64,000 bases of DNA from assembly GCF_014652535.1 (NCBI RefSeq), contig NZ_BMYZ01000001.1, positions 372,001 through 436,000 of the forward strand, written 5' to 3'. A program made the position numbers and the translations under genes. The first letter of the stretch is position 1; every line of letters starts with the position of its first letter. Shown in pieces: positions 27,950-36,591 of this stretch. Origin of the DNA: Cellvibrio zantedeschiae. GTDB lineage: Bacteria; Pseudomonadota; Gammaproteobacteria; Pseudomonadales; Cellvibrionaceae. The notes below the pieces were generated by a model, which was not told the origin of the DNA, ran no database searches, and saw only the letters and a program-made list of their open reading frames with translations.

Positions 27950-29401
27950 ATGTCTGAGGTACGTTCTGTGAACGAAAAGTCCAAGCAACCTGAGGCGTCC
28001 AAGGAAGTACCTGTTAAAGAAATATCTGCTACTGAAATTCGCTACATCAACCTTTACGAAAGCGAAGAGAAAGTTTACAACCGCCGTATTACCGGCTTTT
28101 TCCAACGTCTTCGCCGCTATGTAAGTGCACCCTTGATGTTGGGATTTTTGCTAATGCCCTGGTTGGTAATAGATGGCCGCCCAGCCATGCTGTTTGATTT
28201 ACCCGCACGCCAATTCAATATTTTATGGGTGACCTTTTCACCGCAAGACGGTGTCTACCTCGCGTGGCTGCTGATAATTTCAGCCTTCTTGTTATTTACC
28301 GTGACCGTAATGGTGGGGCGGGTGTGGTGTGGATTTACTTGTCCGCAGACCATTTGGACACAAATGTTTATGTGGGCAGAATTTTTGTGCGAAGGCGATC
28401 GCAATAAACGCATCAAACTCGATTCACAAAAATGGAGCGCTGAAAAGTTTTTCCGTAAGGCTGCCAAGCATGGAATCTGGATTGCAATTTCACTCGTAAC
28501 GGCACTGACGTTTGTTGGCTATTTCACTCCAATTCGCGATTTGGTTGCAGGTATGTTTACCTTCGAGTTGGATATTACGGCGGTTTTCTGGATTCTGTTT
28601 TTTACCGGCGCGACCTACGGCAACGCAGGTTTTATGCGTGAGCAAGTGTGTAAATACATGTGTCCTTACGCTCGCTTCCAGGCGGTGATGTACGATCAGG
28701 ATACGCTCGCCGTTTGGTACAACAAAGAGCGCGGTGAAAAACGTGGCCCGCGCAAAATGACTGAAGATTACAAAGCCCAAGGCTTGGGTGATTGTATTGA
28801 TTGTTCCTGGTGTGTGCAGGTTTGCCCGGTCAATATTGATATTCGCGAAGGCCTGCAGGCAGAGTGTATTGATTGCGGTTTGTGTATTGACGCCTGCGAT
28901 AGCGTCATGGAAAAAATGAATTATCCGTTGGGCTTAATCAGTTTCACCACTGAAGGTGCGGTAGATAAAAAGAAAGTCAAAATCATGCGTCCGCGCGTGC
29001 TGGGTTATGGCTTCCTACTTTTGATTATGGTTGGCACCTTTGTTTACTCGCTGGCGACGCGTATGCCATTGCTAGTTGAAGTTATTCGTGACCGCGGCAC
29101 ACAAATGTATCGTATAACCGATGGTAATGTATCCAACGTCTACAACCTTAAGCTTGAAAACCTTGATCGTAAAACGCATGTCTATGATGTAAGCGTGAGC
29201 GGTAATTATGAATTTGAAATTCAGGGTTATAAGGCGCCGCCAGTAACAGAAGGCGAAATTATTAATTTACCCGTGCGCGTTGTAACCAAGCGCAGCGAAT
29301 TAAAGGGTGAAAAAAATACAATTACCTTCAAAGTGGTTGCACGTGAAAATCCGGAAGTTGTTGTATCACGCAGCACTACATTTATTGGTCCATCCAAATA
29401 G
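27950..29401 (+). CDS. ccoG: Cytochrome c oxidase accessory protein CcoG (RdxA/FixG ferredoxin)
   Basis: This 483-residue membrane protein has several helices and two cysteine clusters for [4Fe-4S] centres (CIDCSWCVQVCPVNID and CIDCGLCIDACDS). A further WCGFTCPQTIW motif lies in the membrane part and an IgG-like domain closes the C terminus. In other bacteria CcoG reduces copper for CuB-site assembly. No strong ribosome site is seen before the ATG. It starts after the hairpin that follows ccoP and opens the ccoGHIS set. Confidence 0.95.
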   Translation: MSEVRSVNEKSKQPEASKEVPVKEISATEIRYINLYESEEKVYNRRITGFFQRLRRYVSAPLMLGFLLMPWLVIDGRPAMLFDLPARQFNILWVTFSPQDGVYLAWLLIISAFLLFTVTVMVGRVWCGFTCPQTIWTQMFMWAEFLCEGDRNKRIKLDSQKWSAEKFFRKAAKHGIWIAISLVTALTFVGYFTPIRDLVAGMFTFELDITAVFWILFFTGATYGNAGFMREQVCKYMCPYARFQAVMYDQDTLAVWYNKERGEKRGPRKMTEDYKAQGLGDCIDCSWCVQVCPVNIDIREGLQAECIDCGLCIDACDSVMEKMNYPLGLISFTTEGAVDKKKVKIMRPRVLGYGFLLLIMVGTFVYSLATRMPLLVEVIRDRGTQMYRITDGNVSNVYNLKLENLDRKTHVYDVSVSGNYEFEIQGYKAPPVTEGEIINLPVRVVTKRSELKGEKNTITFKVVARENPEVVVSRSTTFIGPSK

Positions 29402-29470
29402 TGTGTGTAAAATCGAGTGCGTGTATAAGCAGCGCTTATTCCAAACTTAATTGTTGAAGAAGACACCGAC

Positions 29471-30013
29471 ATGACAGACCAAACACCTGAAAAAGTACTG
29501 CCCTGGTATCGCCAATTTTGGTTTTGGTTTGTTTTCGGGCCGCTCATTTTTATTATTTTAATGTGTGTGCTTACGGTGACTATCGCCTTTAAAAATTCAG
29601 ATGATGTAGTGACAGATAACTACTACAAAGTCGGCCGCATGATTAACCAGACTTTGGCGCAAGATGAAAAGGCGGCGGAGTTGCATTTGGTTGCGCAGGT
29701 GAAGTTTGATCTTGTCACCGGTGAGGTGGCTTTGTCTTTAACCGGCAACCACAGTTTCCCAAAACAAATGTTGTTGTTTTTGGATAACCCGGCAAAAGCC
29801 AATAAAGACCAAAGTATTTTGTTAACCGAAATTTCATCGGGCAATTACCGCGGTGAGTTGCGCGAGCCTATAGAATACTCCTGGTATCTTGCACTTGTGC
29901 CCGAGGCAGATGTTAATCGTCGCAAGCAGGCCGAATGGTTGCTCACTGGTCAAATAGATGTGGCCAAAACCAACGAGACCATCATGCAATCGCGCGCGCT
30001 GCCCGCGAAATAA
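29471..30013 (+). CDS. ccoH: FixH/CcoH-family cbb3 assembly protein
   Basis: One membrane helix lies near the N terminus of this 180-residue protein (about 16-40), preceded by PWYRQFWFWFVFGP. The typical DDVVTDNYYKVGRMINQ segment and a periplasmic beta-rich domain follow. FixH proteins are needed for stable cbb3 assembly. The gene sits between ccoG and ccoI with short gaps. Confidence 0.9.
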   Translation: MTDQTPEKVLPWYRQFWFWFVFGPLIFIILMCVLTVTIAFKNSDDVVTDNYYKVGRMINQTLAQDEKAAELHLVAQVKFDLVTGEVALSLTGNHSFPKQMLLFLDNPAKANKDQSILLTEISSGNYRGELREPIEYSWYLALVPEADVNRRKQAEWLLTGQIDVAKTNETIMQSRALPAK

Positions 30014-30043
30014 TTTCTCATCTTCCTGGCGGATTTTATATCC

Positions 30044-32479
30044 ATGCCCGCATCCCCGGCGCACAATAACCACAGTAATCTAGCAGCGCAACGCTGCTAT
30101 CACTGTGGCTTGCCTGTAGCTTCTGGTAGTAATTATCTCGTAAATATTAATGGTAAACCCGAAGCCATGTGCTGCCCGGGATGCCAAGCTGTTGCTACGG
30201 TGATTGTGGATGGCGGCCTGGAAAATTTTTACACCTATCGCACAGAAATTAATGCCCGCAGTGACCTGCAAGCGCTGGGTACTGATTGGAAAATTTATGA
30301 TTTGCCAGAAGTGCAAAGCGAATTTGTTACGGACTACGATGCAGAATTTCGCCAAGCCAATTTATTGCTGGAGGGAATTTCCTGTGCTGCGTGCAGTTGG
30401 TTAATTGAAACCCATCTTAAGAAAAGTCCTGCAGTAAAAACGGTAAGTGTCAACGTAAGTACCCATCGCTGCACATTGGTGTGGTCGCCTGGTAAATCCT
30501 CATTGAGCGAATTATTTAAATCGCTCGCTCAAATCGGTTACAAACCACGCCCCGCGACTGACGATCAGCAACAGGAATTTTTTAAAAAAGAAAATCGTGT
30601 TGCGCTGTTCCGTTTAGGCGTAGCTGGTTTTGGCATGATGCAAGCCATGATGGTGGCGGTGGGAATTTATTTTGGTGCAACCGATACCTGGCTGGATTTT
30701 TTGCGCTGGTTGAGCATGCTGGTAGCAACACCCGTCGTATTTTTTTCAGCGTCACCTTTTTTCAAAGCGGCTTGGCGCAGCATTAAAAGCAAACACCTGA
30801 TTATGGATGTGCCTGTTGCTTTAGCAATTGGGTTGGCTTATCTCGCCAGCGCTTGGGCAACTATCACATCCAGTGGCGAAGTTTATTTTGAATCTGTTTC
30901 CATGTTCGCCTTCTTTTTATTATTGGGGCGCTATATAGAACAGCGCGCACGCCATCGCAATCGTTTGGCCTTCGGTAATCTTGCGCAGCTGATGCCGCTT
31001 ACGGCCTGTTGTGTTTCATCTGTTGGTGAGCAAGAGCACATCGAAAATATTCCACTCAAAATGCTTGCGGTTAATGATTTGGTGTTGGTAAAAGCCGGTG
31101 ACACTTTTTCATGCGATGGCATCATTGTTAGCGGCGAAAGTGAAGTTGTTGAAGCATTAATCACGGGCGAATCTATCCCTGTTGCAAAAAAAGTTGGCGA
31201 TAAAGTTATTGCGGGCACCTTGAATGGTCGAAGTGTATTGCGTGTGCGCGTAACGGCAACCGGTAGCGCTACGCAAATATCGGCTATTGAGCGCCTGGCG
31301 GTGCAAGCTGCTGATGAAAAGCCAAAACAAGTGGTAATGGCCGATAAAATTGCGCGCTTTTTTGTTGGCCGTTTATTGGTTGTGTGTGCTGGAGTATTTT
31401 TATTCTGGTGGTTTAAAGATCCGAGCCGCGCGCTCTGGATTACGCTATCCGTATTAGTTGTCACTTGCCCTTGTGCGCTCGCATTGGCAATGCCTGCTGC
31501 GCTTTCCGCAGCTACTGCGAATTTACGTCAGCGCGGATTTTTGGTTGCTCGTGGTCATGTTATTGAAACCTTGCCGCAAATTACGCGAGTGATTTTTGAT
31601 AAAACCGGCACGCTTACCCAAGGTCAATTTTGCGTAACAGATGTCGTGCTTCTTGGTTGTAAAGACCGTGAACAATCACTGGCAATTGCGACTGCACTTG
31701 AAGCTGATTCAAATCATCCAATTGCCCAGGCTTTTCACGCTTGGAAAAATCGGGCAAGTGCAACTCAGGTAAAGCAAACTACAGCGGCGGGTGTAGAAGG
31801 TGTTATCAATAACGAGCTTTATCGTATTGGTACGCCAGAGTTTGTGGCTGAAATTATTCAGCAGCCGCAACAAAATTTAGTATTACCTGATGATCATAAA
31901 CTTTGGTTATTGCTCGCTAATCAAGAGGGAGCAGTCGCCTGGTTTGGTTTGGAAGATGAAGCTCGCCCAAGTGCGGCGCAAACCGTCCGCGAATTGCAAG
32001 ATATGGGAATTGCTGTTGAATTATTAAGTGGCGATCAATCAGGCGCAGTTGCACAGCTCGCCAAACAATTGGGTATGAAGGAGTTTGTCGCTGGCGCAAA
32101 ACCAGCCGATAAGTTAGCACAACTCAATATGGCGCAATTGCGCGGTGATAAAGTTTTGATGGTGGGCGATGGTATCAACGACGTTCCTGTGCTTGCGGGT
32201 GCAGATGTTTCGGTGGCTATGGCATCCGCATCTGATTTGGCGCAAACCCGTGCAGATACAGTATTGCTCAACAATCAGTTGACTCTTTTGCCCAAGGCAA
32301 TTGAAATATCGCGGCGCACGCACAAGATTATCAAACAGAATTTAATGTTCTCGCTGAGTTACAATCTCGTTGCCTTACCACTTGCAGCTATGGGACATGT
32401 ACCGCCATGGGCTGCGGCTATTGGTATGACTATGAGCTCGCTGATTGTGGTATTAAATGCGTTGCGCTTAAGCAAGTAG
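30044..32479 (+). CDS. ccoI: Copper-transporting P-type ATPase for oxidase assembly
   Basis: This 811-residue P1B-type ATPase has an N-terminal Cys-rich segment (CYHCGLPV, MCCPGCQ), a heavy-metal-associated domain with GISCAACSW, the membrane CPCALALAMP motif, the phosphorylation site DKTGTLTQG and the hinge GDGINDVPVL. CcoI/FixI pumps deliver copper from the cytoplasm for the CuB site. The location in ccoGHIS supports this rather than general copper detoxification. Confidence 0.95.
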   Translation: MPASPAHNNHSNLAAQRCYHCGLPVASGSNYLVNINGKPEAMCCPGCQAVATVIVDGGLENFYTYRTEINARSDLQALGTDWKIYDLPEVQSEFVTDYDAEFRQANLLLEGISCAACSWLIETHLKKSPAVKTVSVNVSTHRCTLVWSPGKSSLSELFKSLAQIGYKPRPATDDQQQEFFKKENRVALFRLGVAGFGMMQAMMVAVGIYFGATDTWLDFLRWLSMLVATPVVFFSASPFFKAAWRSIKSKHLIMDVPVALAIGLAYLASAWATITSSGEVYFESVSMFAFFLLLGRYIEQRARHRNRLAFGNLAQLMPLTACCVSSVGEQEHIENIPLKMLAVNDLVLVKAGDTFSCDGIIVSGESEVVEALITGESIPVAKKVGDKVIAGTLNGRSVLRVRVTATGSATQISAIERLAVQAADEKPKQVVMADKIARFFVGRLLVVCAGVFLFWWFKDPSRALWITLSVLVVTCPCALALAMPAALSAATANLRQRGFLVARGHVIETLPQITRVIFDKTGTLTQGQFCVTDVVLLGCKDREQSLAIATALEADSNHPIAQAFHAWKNRASATQVKQTTAAGVEGVINNELYRIGTPEFVAEIIQQPQQNLVLPDDHKLWLLLANQEGAVAWFGLEDEARPSAAQTVRELQDMGIAVELLSGDQSGAVAQLAKQLGMKEFVAGAKPADKLAQLNMAQLRGDKVLMVGDGINDVPVLAGADVSVAMASASDLAQTRADTVLLNNQLTLLPKAIEISRRTHKIIKQNLMFSLSYNLVALPLAAMGHVPPWAAAIGMTMSSLIVVLNALRLSK

Positions 32480-32533
32480 CCGATAAAAGTTGTTAATGCG
32501 TTTTAATTTTTGTATTTCTTCCGAGTAACTTAA

Positions 32534-32767
32534 ATGGAAAGCCTCTACTTTCTTGTTCCTTGCGCATTAATCTTTATTGCGATTGCGGTAAAGGTTTTGT
32601 TTTGGGCAATCAATAATGGCCAGTACGACAATCTCGATACTGAAGCGCATCGTATTTTATTTGATAATGAAAAATCCAAAACGGCCGCAACTCAAAAGGA
32701 TGTGTTTGAAACTGAAGAATTGTTAAAGCAGGATCAGCCGGAACAGAAAACAGAGCAACATAAATGA
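32534..32767 (+). CDS. ccoS: cbb3 oxidase maturation protein CcoS
   Basis: This 77-residue protein has one N-terminal membrane helix followed by FWAINNGQYDNLDTEAHRIL, the family signature, and a charged tail. CcoS is needed for cofactor insertion in cbb3 oxidases. Its stop codon overlaps the start of the next gene in an ATGA arrangement. Confidence 0.93.
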   Translation: MESLYFLVPCALIFIAIAVKVLFWAINNGQYDNLDTEAHRILFDNEKSKTAATQKDVFETEELLKQDQPEQKTEQHK

Positions 32768-33645
32768 TCGACCTCGCGATATTTTTTCCACTGTTTACGC
32801 TGGGTTTGGTGAGCAGCGCCCATTGCATCGGCATGTGCGGCGGGATTATGGGCGCCTTGACCATGGCCGTTCCCGCAGAAGCCAAAGCTAAACGAGGCAT
32901 GATCCTCATCGCCTATAATCTGGGGCGGATTCTCAGCTATAGCCTTATGGGATTAGTGGCCGGTTTTTTTGCCGAACAATTTGCAGCTTTTGGTGGTGGC
33001 ACACTATTGCGTTTAATTGCTGGCGCTTTACTCATTGCGATGGGTTTGTATTTGGCCGATTGGTGGCGTGGGTTGACCAAGCTGGAAACCCTGGGCCGGT
33101 ATCTTTGGGTTTATCTGCAGCCGCTCGGAAAAGGGCTTGTGCCAGTAAATACTATTTCCAAGGCGTTGCTGCTTGGCGGCCTCTGGGGTTGGTTACCTTG
33201 CGGCTTGGTCTATGCGGCCCTAGCCACCGCCATGACGCAGCCTGCGCCTGTGTTGGCTGCGGGAGCCATGCTTGCTTTCGGGTTAGGCACCTTGCCTGCG
33301 GTCTTAGCTGCCGGTCTAGTCGCCCAGCAACTAGCCCGCATCCTGCAGAAACGTGGTATTCGTATAGGGCTTGCAATCATCATTATGCTGTTTGGTCTGT
33401 GGACCATATGGGGAAGTTTGGGGCATTCACATCTGCACCATAGTTCACAGGGCTCCGGTTCCCATGCGCCCCAGCATCAATCAACACAGCCTCATATCGA
33501 TCATTCTTCAATGCATCACGGCGCGGATACGCCTCCCTCAACCTTGGAGCGCCAGCGCACGGATACCGAAACAAAAGTGGGTGACTATAAGGATTCAACA
33601 TCCTCTTCGGCGGAGGCGAGTGAGTCACACGAGCACCATCACTAA
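32764..33645 (+). CDS. SafE/DsbD-like membrane protein with a histidine-rich tail
   Basis: This 293-residue protein has about six membrane helices. It matches the family next to cco assembly genes, with SSAHCIGMCGGIMGAL near the N terminus, YNLGRILSYSLMG, and GGLWGWLPCGLVYAAL. The Cys residues in CIGMCGG and LPCG could bind metal or act in thiol chemistry. After the last helix (about residue 218) comes a low-complexity tail with many His residues (HSHLHHSS, HSSMHHG, ending SHEHHH), which suggests copper, zinc or nickel binding. It overlaps ccoS by 4 bases. A role in copper delivery to the oxidase is inference. Confidence 0.85.
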   Translation: MIDLAIFFPLFTLGLVSSAHCIGMCGGIMGALTMAVPAEAKAKRGMILIAYNLGRILSYSLMGLVAGFFAEQFAAFGGGTLLRLIAGALLIAMGLYLADWWRGLTKLETLGRYLWVYLQPLGKGLVPVNTISKALLLGGLWGWLPCGLVYAALATAMTQPAPVLAAGAMLAFGLGTLPAVLAAGLVAQQLARILQKRGIRIGLAIIIMLFGLWTIWGSLGHSHLHHSSQGSGSHAPQHQSTQPHIDHSSMHHGADTPPSTLERQRTDTETKVGDYKDSTSSSAEASESHEHHH

Positions 33646-33711
33646 ACTTCACTCTTCACCGGGTTGGCGGACTATACTTAACTGAGATGTTTAACAGCAT
33701 TTAAGGAATTT

Positions 33712-35457
33712 ATGTTTCGATTTTTGTGTCAGTCTTGGTTGCCGAATACTCAAATGGATAAGGTACTTTGTGGTTGCATTGTATCGCTCGTTAGCATTTG
33801 TCTTTGGTCTAATGGAGCACTTGCACAGCAAGCTGCAACGGAAGTTGCCGCCGCAGAAAGCTGCCAAAGTTTTAATATAGATCCACGTGATATAGCTCAT
33901 AATAAAACCTCTCGCGTGGAAGCAGCTGTCTTTGAGCCGCTGCAAGGTAAAACCATTCGCAATATTCGTTTTCATCAGATGAATGTATTCGATGAAACCA
34001 ATCCCGATGAAAATAATCGCGTCTATCGTTTCCTGAATAGAATTCACATTAAAACACGCCCCAAAGTTGTTGCGTCGCAGCTTCTTTTTAAATCGGGTGA
34101 CAAAATTAATCACCAGGCGATGGAAGAAACCGAGCGTAATTTGCGTACGCGTAAATATTTAACTAATGCTTTTGTGCTGCCAGAAAAAGTGTGCGGCGAT
34201 AATGTTGATGTGGTTGTTATTACGCAAGACGCCTGGGCACTGGAGCCGCAAGTTAGTTTTAGCCATAAGTCGAGCGATAGCCAAACCGGATTCGCAATTA
34301 GCGATGGCAACGTATTTGGTACAGGTAACGCGTTTGAAATTGGTTATGAAGAAAATGATTTGCGCAACACCATTAGCTACGAATTTAGCAATCCTTACTT
34401 TTTAAATCGTCAGCTCGCAGTGCGCGCGCTCTATCAAGATTCATCCGATGGGAAAAGTACCTTATTGTCTGTCTCTCGCCCGTTCTACGCCTTGGATACA
34501 CCTTGGGCAACTGGCGTGCAACTTTCAGATTTAGCGCAGGTAGACGAAATCAGGTCGCGTGGTGAAAAAGTAAACGCATTTCGCCATCAATCGATCAATA
34601 ACGAAATTTATTTTGGTAAGGCGACAGATATAAATTCAAAATTTACCCAGCGCTGGTTAGTGGGATTTACGCAGGAAGAAGATAGTTTTTCCATTGATGA
34701 AGATACCAAACAACCCATTCCTGAACGGGACAAAGCGGTCTATCCTTGGATTGAATATCAGTATTTGCAAAACCAATACGGTGTATTTAAAAACCTCAAC
34801 CAAATCCAGCGCCCTGAAGACGTTTCTGTAGGGCAGGTAGTAAAAATTCGTTTGGGTTTGGCCGGTAAAACCTTTGGCAATCCCGATGATGTACTGCGCT
34901 ATAAAGCTGAATACACCAACATCATCGATTTTTCCGACACGCATTTACTAGAGTTTGAAGTCAAACTGGATGGTCGCCAGCATTTCAAATACGATAATCT
35001 GGATCCCACCATTCTCACCTCAGCAGTTGCCTATCATTACCTGGTTGATGAAAAGAATCGCTGGTATGCGCGCGCAGAATTTGGCATGGGCGAAAACCTT
35101 CCTCAATACAAAGAATTAACGGTAGGTGATATCACCGGGTTGCGCGGTTACCCAACGGATTATTTGCGTGGTGACAGGCGTTATGTGTTCACCCTGGAGC
35201 GTCGTTATTTTTCCGATCTACACATCTTCAACTTATTGCGGGTCGGTGGTGTAGTATTTGTAGATGTAGGTAAGGCTTGGGGCTTGCCAAATGAACCTCA
35301 ATCCCCATTATTGTCTGATGTGGGCATAGGCTTGCGTTTAAGTTCTACCAAAGTGCGTATCGGTAATGTTATTCATGTTGATATAGCTATGCCAACCTCT
35401 GCTAAAGAAGGTATAGATAAGTACCAACTCACTATTGGTGCATTTCAAAAATTTTAA
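33712..35457 (+). CDS. Omp85-superfamily outer-membrane protein (POTRA plus beta-barrel)
   Basis: This 581-residue protein has an N-terminal export signal ending near ALAQQA (about 40), a POTRA-like periplasmic part with IRNIRFHQMNVF and GDKINHQAMEETERNLRTRKYL, and a C-terminal barrel with GLRGYPTDYLRGDR and the terminal Phe of outer-membrane proteins (FQKF). The LRGYPxxxLRG motif is the conserved L6-loop signature of Omp85 proteins. The first ATG has an AAGGA site 4 bases upstream; a second Met 14 codons in would also fit the signal peptide. It is too short for BamA, and it is not next to tamB, so its substrate is unknown. Confidence 0.82.
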   Translation: MFRFLCQSWLPNTQMDKVLCGCIVSLVSICLWSNGALAQQAATEVAAAESCQSFNIDPRDIAHNKTSRVEAAVFEPLQGKTIRNIRFHQMNVFDETNPDENNRVYRFLNRIHIKTRPKVVASQLLFKSGDKINHQAMEETERNLRTRKYLTNAFVLPEKVCGDNVDVVVITQDAWALEPQVSFSHKSSDSQTGFAISDGNVFGTGNAFEIGYEENDLRNTISYEFSNPYFLNRQLAVRALYQDSSDGKSTLLSVSRPFYALDTPWATGVQLSDLAQVDEIRSRGEKVNAFRHQSINNEIYFGKATDINSKFTQRWLVGFTQEEDSFSIDEDTKQPIPERDKAVYPWIEYQYLQNQYGVFKNLNQIQRPEDVSVGQVVKIRLGLAGKTFGNPDDVLRYKAEYTNIIDFSDTHLLEFEVKLDGRQHFKYDNLDPTILTSAVAYHYLVDEKNRWYARAEFGMGENLPQYKELTVGDITGLRGYPTDYLRGDRRYVFTLERRYFSDLHIFNLLRVGGVVFVDVGKAWGLPNEPQSPLLSDVGIGLRLSSTKVRIGNVIHVDIAMPTSAKEGIDKYQLTIGAFQKF

Positions 35458-35484
35458 AAGAATCAGGTTAAGGGGATTGTGTTA

Positions 35485-35868
35485 ATGCGTTTGCTACACA
35501 CCATGTTGCGCGTGGGAAATTTAGAAAAATCGATTGAGTTTTACACGCAAGTGCTGGGCATGAAATTATTGCGCAAGCATGATTACCCCGATGGAAAATT
35601 TACGCTAGCGTTTGTTGGTTATGGTGATGAAGCAACCCACTCGGTCATAGAGCTCACTTATAATTATGGTGTAGAGTCCTATGACCTTGGCAAGGGCTAT
35701 GGTCACATTGCATTAGGTTGCGAAGACGTTTACGCAACTTGCGATAAGATTCGTGCAGCGGGCGGAAAGATTGTGCGCGAGCCCGGGCCTATGATGCATG
35801 GCAAAACTATTCTCGCGTTTGTGGAAGATCCAGACGGATACAAAATTGAATTGCTGGGTATAAAGTAA
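35485..35868 (+). CDS. gloA: Lactoylglutathione lyase (glyoxalase I)
   Basis: The enzyme converts the methylglyoxal-glutathione adduct to lactoylglutathione. The 127-residue protein closely resembles E. coli Glo[37 protein letters not shown] and [12 protein letters not shown] contain the metal ligands (His5, Glu, His, Glu). The ATG at 35485 has an AAGGGG site at good spacing; the upstream GTG is less likely. The next gene is a glutathione transferase, so the pair may handle toxic electrophiles. Confidence 0.96.
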   Translation: MRLLHTMLRVGNLEKSIEFYTQVLGMKLLRKHDYPDGKFTLAFVGYGDEATHSVIELTYNYGVESYDLGKGYGHIALGCEDVYATCDKIRAAGGKIVREPGPMMHGKTILAFVEDPDGYKIELLGIK

Positions 35869-35887
35869 ACTTTAATTCCGGGAAAAG

Positions 35888-36532
35888 ATGATGAAACTTA
35901 TTGGAATGTTGGATTCACCTTATGTGCGTAGAACTGCAATTTCGTTGCGGGCCATGGGAATTTCATTTGATCATCAAGCTTTATCGGTATTCAATAATTT
36001 TGCGGAATTTCAAGCTATCAATCCGGTGGTGAAAGCGCCTACCTTCATATTTGACAGTGGTGAGGTGCTTATGGACTCCACCATTATTCTTCACTATGCG
36101 GAATCAGCCGTACCAGCATCTCGCCGTTTAATGCCAGCGAGTGGCGAAGAGTTCAGGTTGGCTTTGCAAATTATTGGTTTTGCTTTAGCGGCCTGTGAAA
36201 AGGCGGTGCAATGTGTATATGAAAAAAATTTGCGGCCAGTAGAAAAGCAACATCAACCCTGGATCGACCGAGTGAGTTTGCAATTAAAAGCAGCATGCGA
36301 AGGCTTGGAGCAAAAATTAACGACCAGTGAATATGAATTAGCTCCGGCTGTTTTAAACCAACCTTTTATTACCGCAGCAGTAGCCTGGCAATTTATTCAA
36401 AGTATGCTGCCCGATATTATTCCCGCTGCGGAATATCCGCGCTTACAAACCTTATCCAGCCATGCTGAAACTCTGCCAGAGTTTTTGGCGTTTCCTCCTA
36501 TAGGCCCCGGTGTTGTTGCTCCCAATCCTTAA
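35888..36532 (+). CDS. Glutathione S-transferase family protein
   Basis: This 214-residue protein has an N-terminal thioredoxin-like domain (KLIGMLDSPYVRRTAISL, NPVVKAPTFIF, LMDSTIILHYAE) and an all-helical C-terminal domain. The cis-proline site KAPTF and the Asp-Ser pair binding the glutathione glutamyl group are visible. Two adjacent ATG codons are possible starts. Located 19 bases after gloA, it is probably co-transcribed. The substrate is unknown. Confidence 0.88.
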   Translation: MMKLIGMLDSPYVRRTAISLRAMGISFDHQALSVFNNFAEFQAINPVVKAPTFIFDSGEVLMDSTIILHYAESAVPASRRLMPASGEEFRLALQIIGFALAACEKAVQCVYEKNLRPVEKQHQPWIDRVSLQLKAACEGLEQKLTTSEYELAPAVLNQPFITAAVAWQFIQSMLPDIIPAAEYPRLQTLSSHAETLPEFLAFPPIGPGVVAPNP

Positions 36533-36591
36533 GAATCCCAGGCTTTTTTAGTAAATCTTTCAAGTGCTTTTTGCACACTTCAGGCTATTTC

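Noticed and set aside
29425-29439. Short inverted repeat ATAAGC/GCTTAT between ccoG and ccoH
   Set aside because: Six-base AT-rich stem without a T-run; too weak to call a terminator.
33060-33443. A 127-codon plus-strand frame inside the SafE/DsbD-like gene
   Set aside because: It overlaps the real gene in another frame and its product is Arg/Cys/His-rich without domains.
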